NCBI GenBank assembly: GCA_914767715.1
Contig: OU612070.1
Span: 19,642,025-19,706,024 of the forward strand
Source of the DNA: Membranipora membranacea
Taxonomy: Eukaryota; Bryozoa; Gymnolaemata; Cheilostomatida; Membraniporidae
Direction: 5' to 3'
DNA length: 64,000 nucleotides
Positions 1 to 12,969 of this stretch are shown piece by piece. Each line of letters starts with the position of its first letter. Position 1 is the first letter of the stretch. The notes under the pieces are model-generated. The model was not told the origin of the DNA. It did not search any database and was given only the letters and a program-made list of their open reading frames with translations. The translations under genes and the position numbers were made by a program.

Positions 1-264
1 ATACACACATGTACACAATCAAATCATGAGGTAAAATGACATCACAAAACTCAAGAAGATTAGATAAACCAGTATTTCTGCTGAGTTGATGGTTTTTGCA
101 ACATACTGCAGTTTATAGACATAAATCTGTTTTAGTTTTTACAAAATAGGAAATGCCAAAATTGCTACTCCAGTTCCAATTTCATCCCTGAAAGATATGT
201 TGCGGCCTTTGGAGTTGAGCCGGCGTAAAATGTGGCCTTTTTCAAGAAAAGGTTGCCCACCCAT

Positions 265-396
265 GCTCTAGAGCTAGGTCAAATTTGGTCCATTTGCCTG
301 CATTCGGAGTAGCTCCCGCTCCACTGGTCATGCTGCAGTGGATCTGGAGCTACTCCGAATGCAGGCAAAAGGACCAAAGTTGGTCTACCCTAGAGC
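265..396. repeat. Hairpin MITE, family A, copy 1
   Basis: Two inverted arms of about 50 bp begin with CTAGAGC and TAGGTCAAATTTGGTCC, continue through TTTGCCTGCATTCGGAGTAG, and return as the reverse complement ending GGTCTACCCTAGAGC. The centre holds CCACTGGTCATGCTGCAGTGG. There is no coding capacity. Related copies lie at 6402-6526, 9320-9434 and 63225-63370. This is the structure of a short non-autonomous foldback element. Confidence 0.75.
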
Positions 397-767
397 CGAA
401 ACAGTGGAAGCATTACCAGTTGAAAATACCAGATGAGGCCTTGGCTATGATATTTTGAGTTTTCCATTTACCTGAGAATAAACAGACCAAGATAATGAGA
501 TGTAAATACTAGACGTAAATCAAAATACTGAATCATAATGCACTGATTAATCTTAATATTGATTTGGAACATGTTCAAGCCAAATATTTTATGTACTTGA
601 TTTATAAACAACAACAATGGCTCAGGTTTATTGCTTGACCGATTACAGTAGAACATATTATAGTTTTCTCGAGTAACTGGACAGTCTGATGTTATTGTGT
701 GCAGCAGGTTGGTTGGTCTATCCAGGCTGCCTTGCACTATGGTATATGGTGGCATGTATATGGTCAG

Positions 768-791
768 AGAGTAAGGATATATCCTTACTCT
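768..791. repeat. Perfect 24-bp palindrome (AGAGTAAGGATA core)
   Basis: The left half AGAGTAAGGATA is followed directly by its exact reverse complement. The same core recurs as a longer perfect palindrome at 6554-6583, so it is a dispersed sequence and not a chance event. Confidence 0.8.
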
Positions 792-1532
792 GTGATATGG
801 TTATGAGGGATGCCTGCAGTTTGTCAAAGTTACACAATGATGAAATCAAAGTTACAGTGAAGAAATTATATATAAGATGGAAGTTTTACTTTTACTGCAT
901 GCTGTCAATCAAAATGTGCTTTAGTGGTCAATGACATTTTATTTAAAATGGGATTAAGAAGTCCAGTCAAGTCCAAGCAAGGAGGAATAAAAGTCAAGTG
1001 AAGTTTGAAATCAATTACAACAGACGCCTGTCACAAGTGTGGAATAAATCATAAATCACTCCGACTGCTAAATATGCATGTAGTTCTGTCTTTTGCCAAT
1101 ATTTAAACTGAGTGATTTAGTGCTGAAACTAATGTAGAGAAACTGGCGTGAAAATTACACTCATGCTTTGGGTATGCCATTTTATTGTTGCTGCAGTGCA
1201 GCAGAAATCAGACTACAATGTTTACCATCGCCCTCTACACTTCTATAGGTTATAAAGGTAACTTTCTGCGCCTACACAAACTTTTATTTCATCATTACCT
1301 GGGGCGGACGATTTATGGCCACAATATGTGCTGACACATTTTCAATGTGGTGCCGTTTTATTACAAAACACACGCTCATGTCTTAGGTGGGGATCATGCA
1401 AGAAGGTCTGTGTTTGTGAGGGAGTGTTTTAAAAAAAATTAGTTGGTGCTTTCATTTCGTAGTTTATTATTTAATCATGTTATTTTAGGAATCAGTCACA
1501 AGTGTACAGAAGTTACCTGGGGAAAGTTTGGA

Positions 1533-4500
1533 ATGGCGGAGGTAGCTGCAGCCGATCAGAGAGTAGCGGCTGATGCTGCCGATCAGGACCCCGCTGCCGT
1601 AGAGGTCATTAAAGAAGACACTAATCAGGCAGCTGTAGTATCCGATCCTAAAGCCTTCGTAGATAGAATAGCCTCATTCTTCAATCAATCTCAACTCAGC
1701 GATGTCAATGTGGAGGTAATTACAAATGTTGAGAGACTTCCCACAATGCATCTTTATGATGTATACCAATTTGTTGACACTTTGACCAGGGAGAATTCTC
1801 CCTGCTTTGACAAAATTCTCACAATACTACAATGGACCAGGTCAAAATTGTATAAGTGTTGTCATTGGGCATATATCTCTGGAAATCCCAGAAAAGTGCA
1901 TTGTGGGATACTCTCTAGCAAGTCGCTTGTAATCTTATCTCACTTTAAGTGGGGAGGGAGGGATAACCCTCCGATCCTAACTGCTTTAAGTTAGGTAGAG
2001 ATTGCTGAAAGAATCATAAGGCTTATCAAGTAGGCCTAACCCATGTATACAATTTTTACAGCCATTTGAATTATTAAGCATGCACTTGCCACGTTCACAT
2101 GTGTTATGCACTATGAAGCAGCACATTGGCCTCTTAGGTCAGCAAGTCAATGACCCTGAATCTAAACAAAGCAATGCCCAACAAAGCTAATGACAGATGC
2201 CACATAAATCATGCAAACACAGAAAAAAGCTGTCATGTTTTATGGAGCGTATAGATGGGCTTGGTTTACTGGGTGGGGCGATAACAAAGCAATAACAGCA
2301 TTTTGGTAATGATGTCTAAGATTTATGCAAGCAGTGTCCCACATCTGTATAAGGTTGCAGAGCATGAATATTTATCCTTAGGCCAACTCTTTGATGCTGT
2401 GTATGATTAGATGCGGCTGTGGATTGTAGTTCAAATTTCAACACATGTAAATAACCACTAGTTTATTGCTTTGGGGGTCAATCGAGGTCGTAAACAAATG
2501 ATGTAGAGTAGACAACTATCTTCTAAAAATAGATCGTAATCTTATCCAGATACTGGGTCTGGCGAAATACGATATGAGTTAAATGACTTGTAAAAATACT
2601 ATGAAGCCTGGCTTGAATATACCAAAAAAGAGTCTGGAGGTTTTGGCTACCTTAGCACCATGAAAGACTCCTGTTGTTCAAAAACACACTGCGGTCAGAG
2701 ATTGATTACAAAATTGGAAATCTTGATGCAAATTATAATAAATGGTCTCAGAGGGTTCAACATTTCAAGCCATAATACAAAAATTTCAAGCTTCTTCACT
2801 ACAATTGTTTGCTACCTACCGTTCAGTGTTGATTTGAGCATAAAAAAGCTTGACACCTCAGATTTTTGCTGTTAAATGTTACAACCAAGGCAGCTCAAAC
2901 ACAGAAAAAAAACAATACTAAAGCGATAACAGTGTGTTTGCCGCAAGCAAGACTGTTAAATTCACGCATGTGAGGGCCAGCCATTAGGCTAATGGGCGTG
3001 CTCAACAATGACTTAAACATGGTTTTGCTTTTACAGGTTGGAGAAAAGTCTTACTATGCACACAAGTTTGTGCTGGCTAACTGCTCAGATGTGCTGAAAA
3101 CCATGCTGTATGAGGAGAGATGGAGTAGCTCCGAATCTTCATCTTGTATTAAATTGAGCGAAACTGAGGAATGTCAGACTGTGTTCGAACCATTTCTTAG
3201 ATTTCTCTATACAGCTACCATAGAACTCAATCTACAAAATGTCATTGGTAAGATAATGATAAGTTGTGATGAAAACTATAGACGTAATAATAATATTTAC
3301 TATGCTGTATTTTATTATCAAATAGTTACTCCATTATTATTAAGTCTACGGCTAAAGCCCGATTTGAAATACTTTACCCATTATTGACTGGATGGGCAGT
3401 ATTTGCTCGGCCAAAGTTATAATATCTCTGGGCATTGCTGGCCATAGTTTTCTTTTATATGCGATTTAGCGTTGGATGGAGGGGAGTGGCTGGTTTATCT
3501 TATAAAGCCAAATGTTTCTAGACTTTGCTATTAGGCCCTGTCTGTTGTATGAAAACAATATTTTCATTCATACTTCTGTGATCAACTCATCCCACAACAT
3601 AAAATCTTGATTACTGGGCTGGCAAAACCAATTTAGATTCGAGCAATCATCCGACTGACTTTGGTTATTCCAGGTATCCTTTACGTGCCATGTACACAGG
3701 TCCCTGGTAATGTCTTGACCAGCACATACTATTAATTAATCAATATTGTTGTCCTGGTTATGCAATAATGCCCTGAAATTGTCTGGGCACCTGTCTGAGA
3801 CCGTCCAAATTCTACTACTTTGGCATAATCCTAACTTTTGGCTAAGAAATTTATACCTAAGATCTGTCCAAGTTGGATTAGGTAGTTCCTATTGATTGGT
3901 AAGAACGCCAGATACTGAAAGGCTTCATAGAAGCTTACCTGGGTAGAACCTAGCCTGGTCACGCGGCTACCAAAAAAAGAAGCCGCATGACAAGGGTAGG
4001 TAGAACCAACAATACACAGTGAGGTTGGATAATTGGCTCTTGTTGCTGGCTGGCAAATAAAACAGTATCCAGAGAGGTCCTAGGGAAATCTGCCATTAGT
4101 CATCTGGTTCCAGGGTTCATAATTTGACAAAAGATTAGATCTGAACATCAGAAAAGCCAACTGGTGACATCCAAGATTGATAAGGTGAACTATTGATTTA
4201 TTGCTACCTCTTAGCTATGACTAATATTAATAATGTTTGCCCTACACCTCTAATTTATCCCACTCAGAATTGATGCCTTTTCATCAAAAAACACACCTTT
4301 TACATCTGAATATTTCTGGGAAATCTTGTGTCGGTTGCCAAAATCAACTTAATCAATACTTTATTGAGGGCCTCAGTAGGGGTGATTGAAGGTCATGCTC
4401 TCTCTTGGTGTACATTTTTTACTCTTCTTGTTTTATAGTATTCAAATAGAAATAATCAATTTTTATTTGTTTTATAGGCATTTTATGTTTGGCCGATAAG

Positions 4501-7500
4501 TATAATGTGGTCTCACTGAAGCACCTTTGTCAGGGATACATGATAGATCACTGTAAATCTCCCAGATCTGAGAATATTCAGAACGCTCTTATCTGGTAAG
4601 TCTGACAGTGCGTAACTGTTTGTCATTCCCTTCTACAAGCGGGGTTTCCTATCCCAACTCTATCAAGCTTTAAGGAGGTCAGTCTGGTTTGGGGATCTCA
4701 AACATTTAAACTATGCTAATCTATTCTAAAACTTTACCTGGCTGATCACTGGTGGTTGCGTTCCATAATCATTGTCCACCCAGGCAAAGTTGAAGGGTTT
4801 TGAGGGTTATGTGACGTTGTTTCCAAGTACTACTGGGCAAAAGGCTGCTAGATGGGACAGGTTGGTGAGAGGTTAGGTGGAAATGCTACCACAAACGCTG
4901 TTTATGCAGTAGTCACCATATGCCAGCATTCTTCAACCATCCATTGGCATATGTGAGGCTATGATCTTCAAGGTTTGCGGGATTACCCCTTAGGCCATCC
5001 TAGTTAGCTAAGAATACTACGTGAACTTGAAACCTTAAATTATTTTAGATTTGCGTACCGAAGGAGTGCCCTATTTCACAAGGCTACGGTCCGATCTACA
5101 AATCTGATTAAGTGTTACACTTTAATTTCAGGTACCCATGGTCCAAAGCTCTACACCTCAAGTGCCTGCAGAGTCAGAGCCAGGCAACCATAGCCTGGAA
5201 TGCTAAAGATATAATGACCTCTCCAGATTGGCTCAGTATGGAGTACGAATTCCTACTGGTAAGAATTACATATAAGGGAATTTTATCCGCTAATTTTCCT
5301 CCCAACACATACATATTAGTCTGAGACCCTGAACTCCTGCCCCCTCTTGACACCCCCAACCCCCTGCATACATACATAGATATCAACTTTGTTTTCACTT
5401 TTCAATGCTTTTAAAAGGCAAACTTGGATCCTCCCTACCAATTTGACATTTCAAAAGAGTTAATACTGACCAATTACTCATAGTATCAAGCTGTGCAGAA
5501 TCCCAGGCTCTTTCTCGTCATGGTGGATTGTAGACTGGGAGGGTCACCACTCAGCCAAAATATAAGGCTATTATAGGGGGATATTGTCAACCCAAATCTT
5601 CCCAATTGCGGGAACGATTACGATATCTAAGAGTGTAAGACACTCTCACCCTTCATCCCTGCTTAGCCTCACTCCTGGTTGGACTCTTGCCCCTCTCCCC
5701 TTCGATGGGTTTGTCCTGTGTCACCTTGAGTTGGTACAAGTGATCACCTTTGAGACGCCATCATTGGTAAATATTTCTGCAAAGTGATAATTAGATGCAA
5801 ACTGGAGTCTGTTGTTTTGTTTAAGTTGTCTGACTTCTAATGACTCCAATTATCGCAGTGTTCTTGTGCCTCCTTAATTTTGCATATTAATGTGAAAATA
5901 TCACTTACAAGCAGAGGTTTTTAATTGGAGTTCAAGTTGGGCTGTGATGAGTCACAAATTTAAATTGAATTTTTGTTATCTTCGATACTGTATTAGGCTT
6001 TCTGCTCTGGGGGGGGGGGAGGGCAGTCAGGGGGGAGCATCTGGAGCGCTCAGACTAGCTTGCTACTTTTGCTGTTAGTCACTTTTCAGTGGCTGTTCAT
6101 AGAGGAAGGCTACTGATACAATCAATATTGATGGAGGCCTTAAAAAATCAATTGTCCCTCAGTAATTTGAGATTCATGTGCGATCTGGAGATCTGAATAT
6201 CAGAGTCTGCAATGAGAGGGCAACCAGAATGGGAGTTTAATTGTCTACATTACTTCAGGCAAAAAATCTATTAGATGCTAATCAAGGCTTTCGATGTACC
6301 ATGTAATCTGATCAATGAATCAGTATAAATCCTTGGTTCTAGCGATATATACTGAGGTCAATAATTAATTATTCTGATATTTTGATATGTCCTATATTTT
6401 GTAGATCAAGTTTGGTCCAAATGCCTGTATTCCATTGGCTCCCTTCCTCTGGTCACTCCGCGGCCGCATGACCACTAGAGGAGGAGCAGCTGCAAATGCA
6501 GGAAAATGGACCAAACATGGTCTAGATATTTTGATATCAATCGTTTGATATTTTCACAGAGTAAGGATATCCTTACTCTGTGATATTTTCAATATTAATT
6601 TGAAAGTTAGCCAGCACTTCTCCCTAGCCAACATTTTACTCATTGGCAGACCACAGTTTGTATGAGTCAGCGAACTCAAGGTAATAAGGATGTCATTATA
6701 ATTTGACACAGTCTTGTGATCAAAATAAATCTATATAAACTTTGGCACAGCTTTACAAATAAACGCTACCCCCACATTAGCAACGCTGTGGTAACTGACC
6801 ATTGGACCATTGAACATCTGATTTTTTGAGATTTGCCTGGATATATTTCATCCAGATGTAATTGCTTTTAGCTGTTTGATAGTGAAAGATCAAAGTCAAG
6901 TTGATATCATACCATGTTACATAGTCTTGCAATCATTATAACGAAAACATAAAGAGTGATAATCTGGATGTATATGAGCACCTCCCTAGCCGTTTCACGA
7001 GGCAACCGGTTTTGGTTTTTTTGGTTTTTTTGGTTAGTAATCCGAAAAATCAAAAAAGTAGCCGCATGGCAAGGCTAGCGCCTCCCTCTGTTTTAACTCT
7101 GGCCACTTCCCACTCCTACTTGAAACTCAAATGGCTTGCCTTTTATCACCAAAGAACATAGATCTAATATTATCAAGTCATGAGGAAGACTGATTTGTTA
7201 GCGTTAAACTTTTTTTAATCAGATTAAAATGAGTCATCAGTTCTGTTCTATTCCTGAGATTGAAACATGAGGTCGGCATCAATCTTAAATCTAATGTGAT
7301 AATCCTAATTATCATCCAGTTTAGTGGTGGGTACGGTGGTCCGTCGGGAATGAGAGAGGCTTCAGCCCATTGTGTGCAGAGATTTGAGTATCAAAGCTGT
7401 ATCCCGATGAATACTGTCGATCTGCAAACTGATATATACTTTGCCCTTGTCGAATTTTAACTAGTTTGAGGCCTCGACCCACCACTCCCTTCCATCCAAC

Positions 7501-10500
7501 TGAATTGGGCCAATATGTGTGCCTGTAGACCTCAAGATTGCAGCCTTGGGCATTTTAGTGTTGTCCGCTTTTTTATCATATGACAATGACTGTTCTATCA
7601 TAATCAACAGTTAACCAACTTTGTTTCTCGAAGGAACTTACACTGTTGATTTTTGAAGTGCCTCAACTTGAATACTGGCCAGTCAACATTAAACCACATA
7701 CTTGTTACTCATATATCTTGTCTAATCTTGTAGGATATGTTGACTTCATCTGACTTAGTCATACAGTCAGAGCTGGAGTTATACGAAGCAGTACAAAGGT
7801 GGCTCTTAGCAGTATTAGAAAACGATGGAGCGGAAACCTTCACTCAGAAAGCTTCCAATGTTCTTCCTTTAGTCAGATTTCCAAGGATGCCTATACTAGA
7901 CCTTCACACAGTGAGTTAAATAGGGTTCATCCTCCCCTCGAACTCATCATAAGGGAGTGGTTTGAGGCCCCTTCCCCAAACTCTCGCCCTCCGCCCAACA
8001 GCCCCCCAACTGATCATAAGGGAGTGGTCCCAGTGGGTGCAAAGAAGCAAAGAACACAGCTTTGCAACGGTGACATGAGGATAATTGTGTGTTAAGAATA
8101 TTGTGGTCATTGACAGCAGCCAACATGGTGTAAGAAGTGGCTGTGACGCATTCTGACAGGTCACATATGCCAATTTTGCTGGTATGATAGTACTAGCTAG
8201 GAACAAAGAACCACACTGACATCGCAGATAAGCCAGTTTGAACCAGGAGTTTCTTTCATCCAATATAGCCAATTTTTTAACTGGTACAACCAAAGCAGGG
8301 TGATAGCCTTCGTCGAAAATAGTGTAATTATGGACGGAGAGATGGCCAAGTATTTTGCATCTGTTGTCAATCAGTCACTACCCCTCCGCTGATAAACCTA
8401 TTTGTCTGCCGCCTATCAGTAGAGGGGGCAACTCCAAATATAAGCAAACCGCACCAAGCTACCATCCCACACACACACACACACACACAGGTGTCAATTG
8501 CTGTTGTAAAGGTTTGATGATTAGAACCGGTCTTGATTAATCAGGCCAGCCTCTATTGACAACAATCGAAGTAGGCCCTTAGGTCCATGGAAATAAAATC
8601 TTTGATCACCAGGATTGACGGTCTGTAGGTTGGTTCATGGAAGTTCATACACTAATGAAGGGGCCGATGGTTGGCATGGCGATGTGGCCTTATATTTTGA
8701 GGACATGACCCCAAATATTAAATACCATCTCTTCTTATTATTATATCTGAAAGGTAGTATTGAAGTAATAATGAACTTATTTCGATGATTATCACCTCAC
8801 AGCTTTACATACTTAGCCAATGAGCTGTGGCGATGAACTTGCCCCCAAAAAAGCATAAATCATATCTGTCGATTATAAGGCAATATCTGTCATGGAAATC
8901 AAGGCACCCTGATGGATGAATAAATGTTAACTGTTTAGTTGTTGACTCGTGTTGCTGGGCGGTCTTGTCATAGCTAATCTCCTTATGTCTCAGACAGATT
9001 TTATGTGAATATGATTGGGGAATATGTGAATGAAAACCCGGGCTTTAGTTGGAGCGCAAAAAAAAACAATTTGATTTTCCTCATAGAGATGTAGCCATAA
9101 CCACTTACCACCTTCAACGATTCTTCATCCTCAATCTTGTATTTTGACCTATTTTGGGTCTCAAGCAAGGGTAGAAGCAATAGCTTTTGGGTTCAAACTT
9201 TAGCTCACCGAATGTATTCTAGGGAAATAAAATCATCAATAAGTGTGCTGAAAGATCTTCCTTATCTAAACAAAGAACAACTCGATATTCATAAATATAT
9301 TATAATTTTCTATTGAGTACTAGACCTGAGTCCATTTGCCTGCATTTGGTGTAGCATTCCAGTTGCTCCCCCTCCACTGGTCAGGTTAACGGGGAGCACC
9401 TTGAATGCAGGCAAACTGGATCAAACTTGATCTCGTTGAACACCGATGATCTAGGCCCGTATTGAATCCGCCCAGAATATCTTGTATTCGAAAAACCAAC
9501 CTTACTGGCTATTGAACCTTTCACTGACCGTGTTCCTTTACAATCCTTTCTCAGGTAGAACAGAGTGAGTTATACAAGCAGTCATCAGTCAGCAGTCTCG
9601 TCCAGTCAGAGCTGGGTAAGGCCTATAGATTCCACTCACTGTGTATCGCTCCTATCAAAGCTATACAGAATGAGTTCACAGATCTACAATATCAACCTAG
9701 AGACTACCTTGAATATCAGGTAAGGAGTTTTGTGGGTCTGTTTTGTAATATGGATGGGATTTTACCCACAAAATAGATCAGAATTAGAGATGATTTCATA
9801 GGTTTTGAAATTAAGGTCTGCAGAACATGTCACAAAACCCCATTTTTCCATACTAACCAGAGTCTTATTCTTTGTTATGTTAATAAGCCAGAAAGCTGAC
9901 TGACTAAAGCAATAGCGAGGTCATTGCGTAAGAGCGTCTTCCTGCAGCAATCATATTTCATATCCTGTTGTACACGCAATGGCTCCGATTTGTTACACGT
10001 TCCACATGGCGGTGAGGTGAAGAGGTGAATTATTCAAGTGAGGCTCTCAATACACCAGCACTGTGTCAAATCTTTAACCATACAAGCCATTCTTTGTATT
10101 TCTGCAGGTCGATAGTGTTAGAATACAGAATACGCTGAGATACGCTATGCAGGTAGAAGTGAAGACAAGCCCCTCCCCCGTCCCCGATCAGAGGAGGGAC
10201 GCCGAGTGGAAATTAAGCTACAGGAAGATAGCCAGTACTGGTGTCTGGTCCCTCCATGTGAGTAAATAATTGTGGCATTTTTAGGTCTACAAGATGGAAA
10301 TTATTTGTCGAATTTTAAGATTCGCTATAATGCTTATTCGAAATTTGCCAAATAAATATTTCGCTAATCATTAAATCATTAGATTTTGTTGAAGCCCTCA
10401 ACAGTAGCTTATGTAAAGGAATTTAAAAAATTGGAATTCACTCATATTCAAAACGATGTATTCAACAATTCTTCACCCAATCACTGAATTTTAATCCATG

Positions 10501-11564
10501 GATATTTTCATTATTTCATAGGGTAGGGCAGGACAGGGTAGGGTAGGGTAGGGTAGGGTAGGGTAGGGTAGGGTAGGGTAGGGTAGGGTAATGTAGGGTA
10601 GGGTAGGGTAGGGTCTAGTTTATGATGTGCCGTTAGTTAACAGGGCCTTCGGAAAATGTCTCCTCATAATCCTCAAACATAGGCTAGGTCTTAGTATTGC
10701 ACCTAAATAGGCTGAACAAGCAACATCACAAACTGGTTGAAAGTCAAAAAGTGAACTATTAGTAATGATAAAAACAAGGAGGAACAACTCTGAAATGCAG
10801 GACTATCATTTTTAGAAGAGATTATTAAGTAAATGTTTTGGAAGAAATTATACAAGTACAAAAGTAGACCATCGTGTACTTATGCTTCACTCCATCACAG
10901 TAGGATGTTTTACTGGGATTATCTCAAAATGAATGTTTGTTGGAGTGGCTGTGACACAATGAAGCACAAGTTCCAATAATAAAACATAATAATTTATATC
11001 GTAAGCTGTCATATTTCATGCTCAGAAACCATTTAAATTCATAATTTGCCTCAGGTGACCACACCAGTGACATAATATTACGCTCATAATTTTTGGCTGA
11101 GCTGTTATTTGACCTCAGGCAAGGCTTTGAAAGTCTCAAGCGTGTTAGAAAGCCAAACACTCCCTTTATGGCTAATGTATGCCAGACAATGGTGCACGTT
11201 AAGAGTTGACTTCAGAAACATCTGCTTTGAAATTATCCCTAATGTAAAGTGAGAAATCAATAATTGGATTGACCAGTATTTGAGTTTCACAAATGCAATT
11301 AAAATTTTTGAAATATTTTCATTTCAGATACAATGCCAGGACCAAACAATGAACACTAATACTGCTGCCTACGAATCAACAGTCATCATTTACGACACAG
11401 AGGATAAAATTGTACAGGTAGTCAAGCCTGAGAGGGCTTACTGCAAACGAGGTCAAGCGGAGATCATTGATGTGCCTCTAGAGGTCACTGGTGCTGGTAA
11501 AACTTTGGTGCTGCTCATTAAGCCAGTAGTCAACGTTACGTCATTGTCTACTAAGTCAAACTAA
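1533..11564 (+). CDS. BTB/POZ-BACK domain protein, BTBD17-like (8 coding exons)
   Basis: Coding exons: 1533-1715, 3037-3247, 4478-4595, 5132-5258, 7734-7910, 9555-9719, 10108-10257, 11328-11564. All joins keep phase and use GT-AG sites, giving about 455 residues. The start ATG opens MAEVAAADQR; an upstream in-frame extension lacks an ATG. Residues ~50-150 form a BTB fold: LSDVNVEV joined across intron 1 to GEKSYYAHKFVLANCSDVL, then FLRFLYTATIEL. A BACK-type helical region follows (SDLVIQSELELYEAVQRWL, exon 5). Exons 6-8 encode a mainly beta C-terminal part, TRAF/MATH-like in position. Domain order, length and the BACK signature fit BTBD17, whose members are about 480 residues. There is no Kelch repeat and no signal peptide. 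BTB-BACK proteins commonly act as cullin-3 substrate adaptors; a ligase role here is inference only. Orthology to BTBD17 is likely, not proven. Confidence 0.85.
1787..1804. repeat. 18-bp perfect palindrome
   Basis: CAGGGAGAA is followed by TTCTCCCTG, centred on an EcoRI site. It lies in intron 1 of the BTB gene, just after the first coding exon. It may be the tip of a small degraded foldback element. Confidence 0.6.
3942..4003. repeat. Hairpin MITE, family B, copy 1
   Basis: The inverted arms are TAGCCTGGTCACGCGGCTAC and AGCCGCATGACAAGGGTAG, separated by a short A-rich loop. A second, longer copy with the same arms is at 6981-7085. Both sit in introns of the BTB gene. Confidence 0.65.
6402..6526. 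repeat. Hairpin MITE, family A, copy 2
   Basis: The arms start TAGATCAAGTTTGGTCCAAA and end ATGGACCAAACATGGTCTAG, with TGGTCACTCCGCGGCCGCAT near the centre. It matches the copy at 265-396 and lies in intron 4 of the BTB gene. Confidence 0.75.
6554..6583. repeat. Perfect 30-bp palindrome (AGAGTAAGGATA core)
   Basis: TCACAGAGTAAGGAT is followed by its exact reverse complement. It shares its core with the palindrome at 768-791 and is only about 30 bp from the end of a family A hairpin. Confidence 0.85.
6981..7085. repeat. Hairpin MITE, family B, copy 2
   Basis: The left arm CTCCCTAGCCGTTTCACGAG and right arm AGTAGCCGCATGGCAAGGCT flank a T-rich loop made of repeated GGTTTTTTT. It shares its arms with the copy at 3942-4003. 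Confidence 0.65.
8468..8490. repeat. (CA)n microsatellite
   Basis: A run of about eleven CA dinucleotides lies in intron 5 of the BTB gene. Just upstream (about 8405-8452), AGAGGGGGCAACTCCAAATA resembles one arm of hairpin family A. Confidence 0.8.
9320..9434. repeat. Hairpin MITE, family A, copy 3
   Basis: The arms contain GTCCATTTGCCTGCATTTGG and TTGAATGCAGGCAAACTGGA, flanked by TAGACC and TTGATCTCG. It inserted about 120 bp upstream of BTB exon 6 (9555). Confidence 0.7.
10521..10615 (+). repeat. (TAGGG)n / (GGGTA)n pentanucleotide array
   Basis: About 18 near-perfect GGGTA units run on the plus strand, with a degenerate start (GGGCAGGACAGGGTA) and one internal variant (ATGTA). The array lies in intron 7 of the BTB gene. 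The unit is one T short of the animal telomere repeat TTAGGG. Confidence 0.95.
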
Positions 11565-12960
11565 AACTATAACCAAAGAGTAAGAAGAAGACAGGTGTGA
11601 TGTGTTTTATTCTTTCCAGCTTGCGGCTGCACAAGCCTTCAACACCAGAAGTATCTATTTACTTCAAGAGGTAGTGGTTGTCGGTGACGGCCTTATTGTG
11701 TTAGGGGAGCTACTGGCAATGCAAACAATATTGATTACAACTCTATTTTTCTAATATCATTCTCTGTACTCCTTATATGGCTGCTACTGAAAATGGAGTT
11801 GCATGCTCTCTTATGCAATGGAAGGACAACTTCTTAATTGACTTCAAATATGAAAAATTAACAAAATTAAAGTATTAATTTTCTGGTGCATTGAATAATT
11901 ATGCATAATCCTGTTTGTTTAACCCCATGTCCGAGTGAAGGACCAATTAATCCAGTTTTCAAACATACTAGTCATTAAACTTAGGTGCGGTCAGGTTAAA
12001 ATTTGATAAGTGGGGAGGGAGAGAGAATTCACTTGACCTAAGCAGGGTTAGAGATAGGCTAAGCCCACAAGGGCCTGTATCTTCTTACTTATTAAACTCG
12101 ACAACATAACACCAAACTAAATCAAACTTATCTTGCCAACAAGGATTCCTTAACCAACATATATACATCTTTTGTTCAAACCGTCAAAATGGCGTTACAA
12201 CGAATTATTATTTCATTTTTTATATTCCAGTCATCTGCTCATTGTGTATCTTGTTTAGGTTTGGGACAAATCCAGTCATTAAATGACCCATAACTTCATT
12301 ATTTTGTGCAGAATTTATTATTGTTTCCTTTATAACCAAGATTTACAATTCAATATACCTCAATGCTCTTGTTTTACAACGAACTGTTGTTACGGTTTTT
12401 GTGCTAACCATGTTTTGACATTACAACTTCCAGATTGACTTACTCATACGTCATGTAAATATTGAAAAAACAGAAATCATAGCTAAACCAGATGATAAAA
12501 ATGTCTTGTTACTTGTATTGCAGGCCCACATGTTAGTTAGAAACCAAAGGGATCTGTTAAATCTCTCGTTTCGCTACAACACCTCGCTAATTTTGGTATG
12601 GCTTATTGGTCCCCAACATAATCACTGCGATGACAAATAGATCCATCCAATTCAGGGAAATGCCTTCTGGCAATTTGAGAATAATACTTGCGGCTGGTGT
12701 CCTTCTTTAACCTACGATGATCATATCGGCAGTGTTTTGTAATTGATAGATCTCCAAGAGCACATGTATGATTGAGGATGTGGAATTATAGGGGTCAGTT
12801 TGTGTATATGAAGTGCATATTCACCAATGACCGATCAGTTTGGAGGATATTTGTACTATTGAAGAGAGTAAAGAAAAAGTGCTGAAATTCTTGTTTCATT
12901 ACTTTATATTCAAAGTCTGGACACTTCACATGCTTACAAATTTCACATGATTTAATTTTA
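11565..12960. other. Gene-free stretch downstream of the BTB gene
   Basis: This probably contains the BTB 3' UTR (the first few hundred bases) followed by AT-rich sequence. I found no spliced reading frame and no clear repeat here. Confidence 0.4.
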
Positions 12961-12969
12961 CATGATTTA

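Larger units (their letters stand above)
1..1532. other. Upstream intergenic region of the BTB gene
   Basis: Apart from the family A hairpin and the 24-bp palindrome I see no coding sequence with splice support. A splice-acceptor-like TATTTTAG at 1481-1488 lies just upstream of the likely start codon, so the BTB gene may have a 5' UTR intron and a non-coding first exon somewhere in this stretch. No TATA box or CpG-rich promoter is obvious. Confidence 0.4.

Noticed and set aside
10521-10615. Chromosome end or telomere fusion point
   Set aside because: The unit is TAGGG not TTAGGG, the array is short, and it lies inside a gene whose exons continue on both sides.
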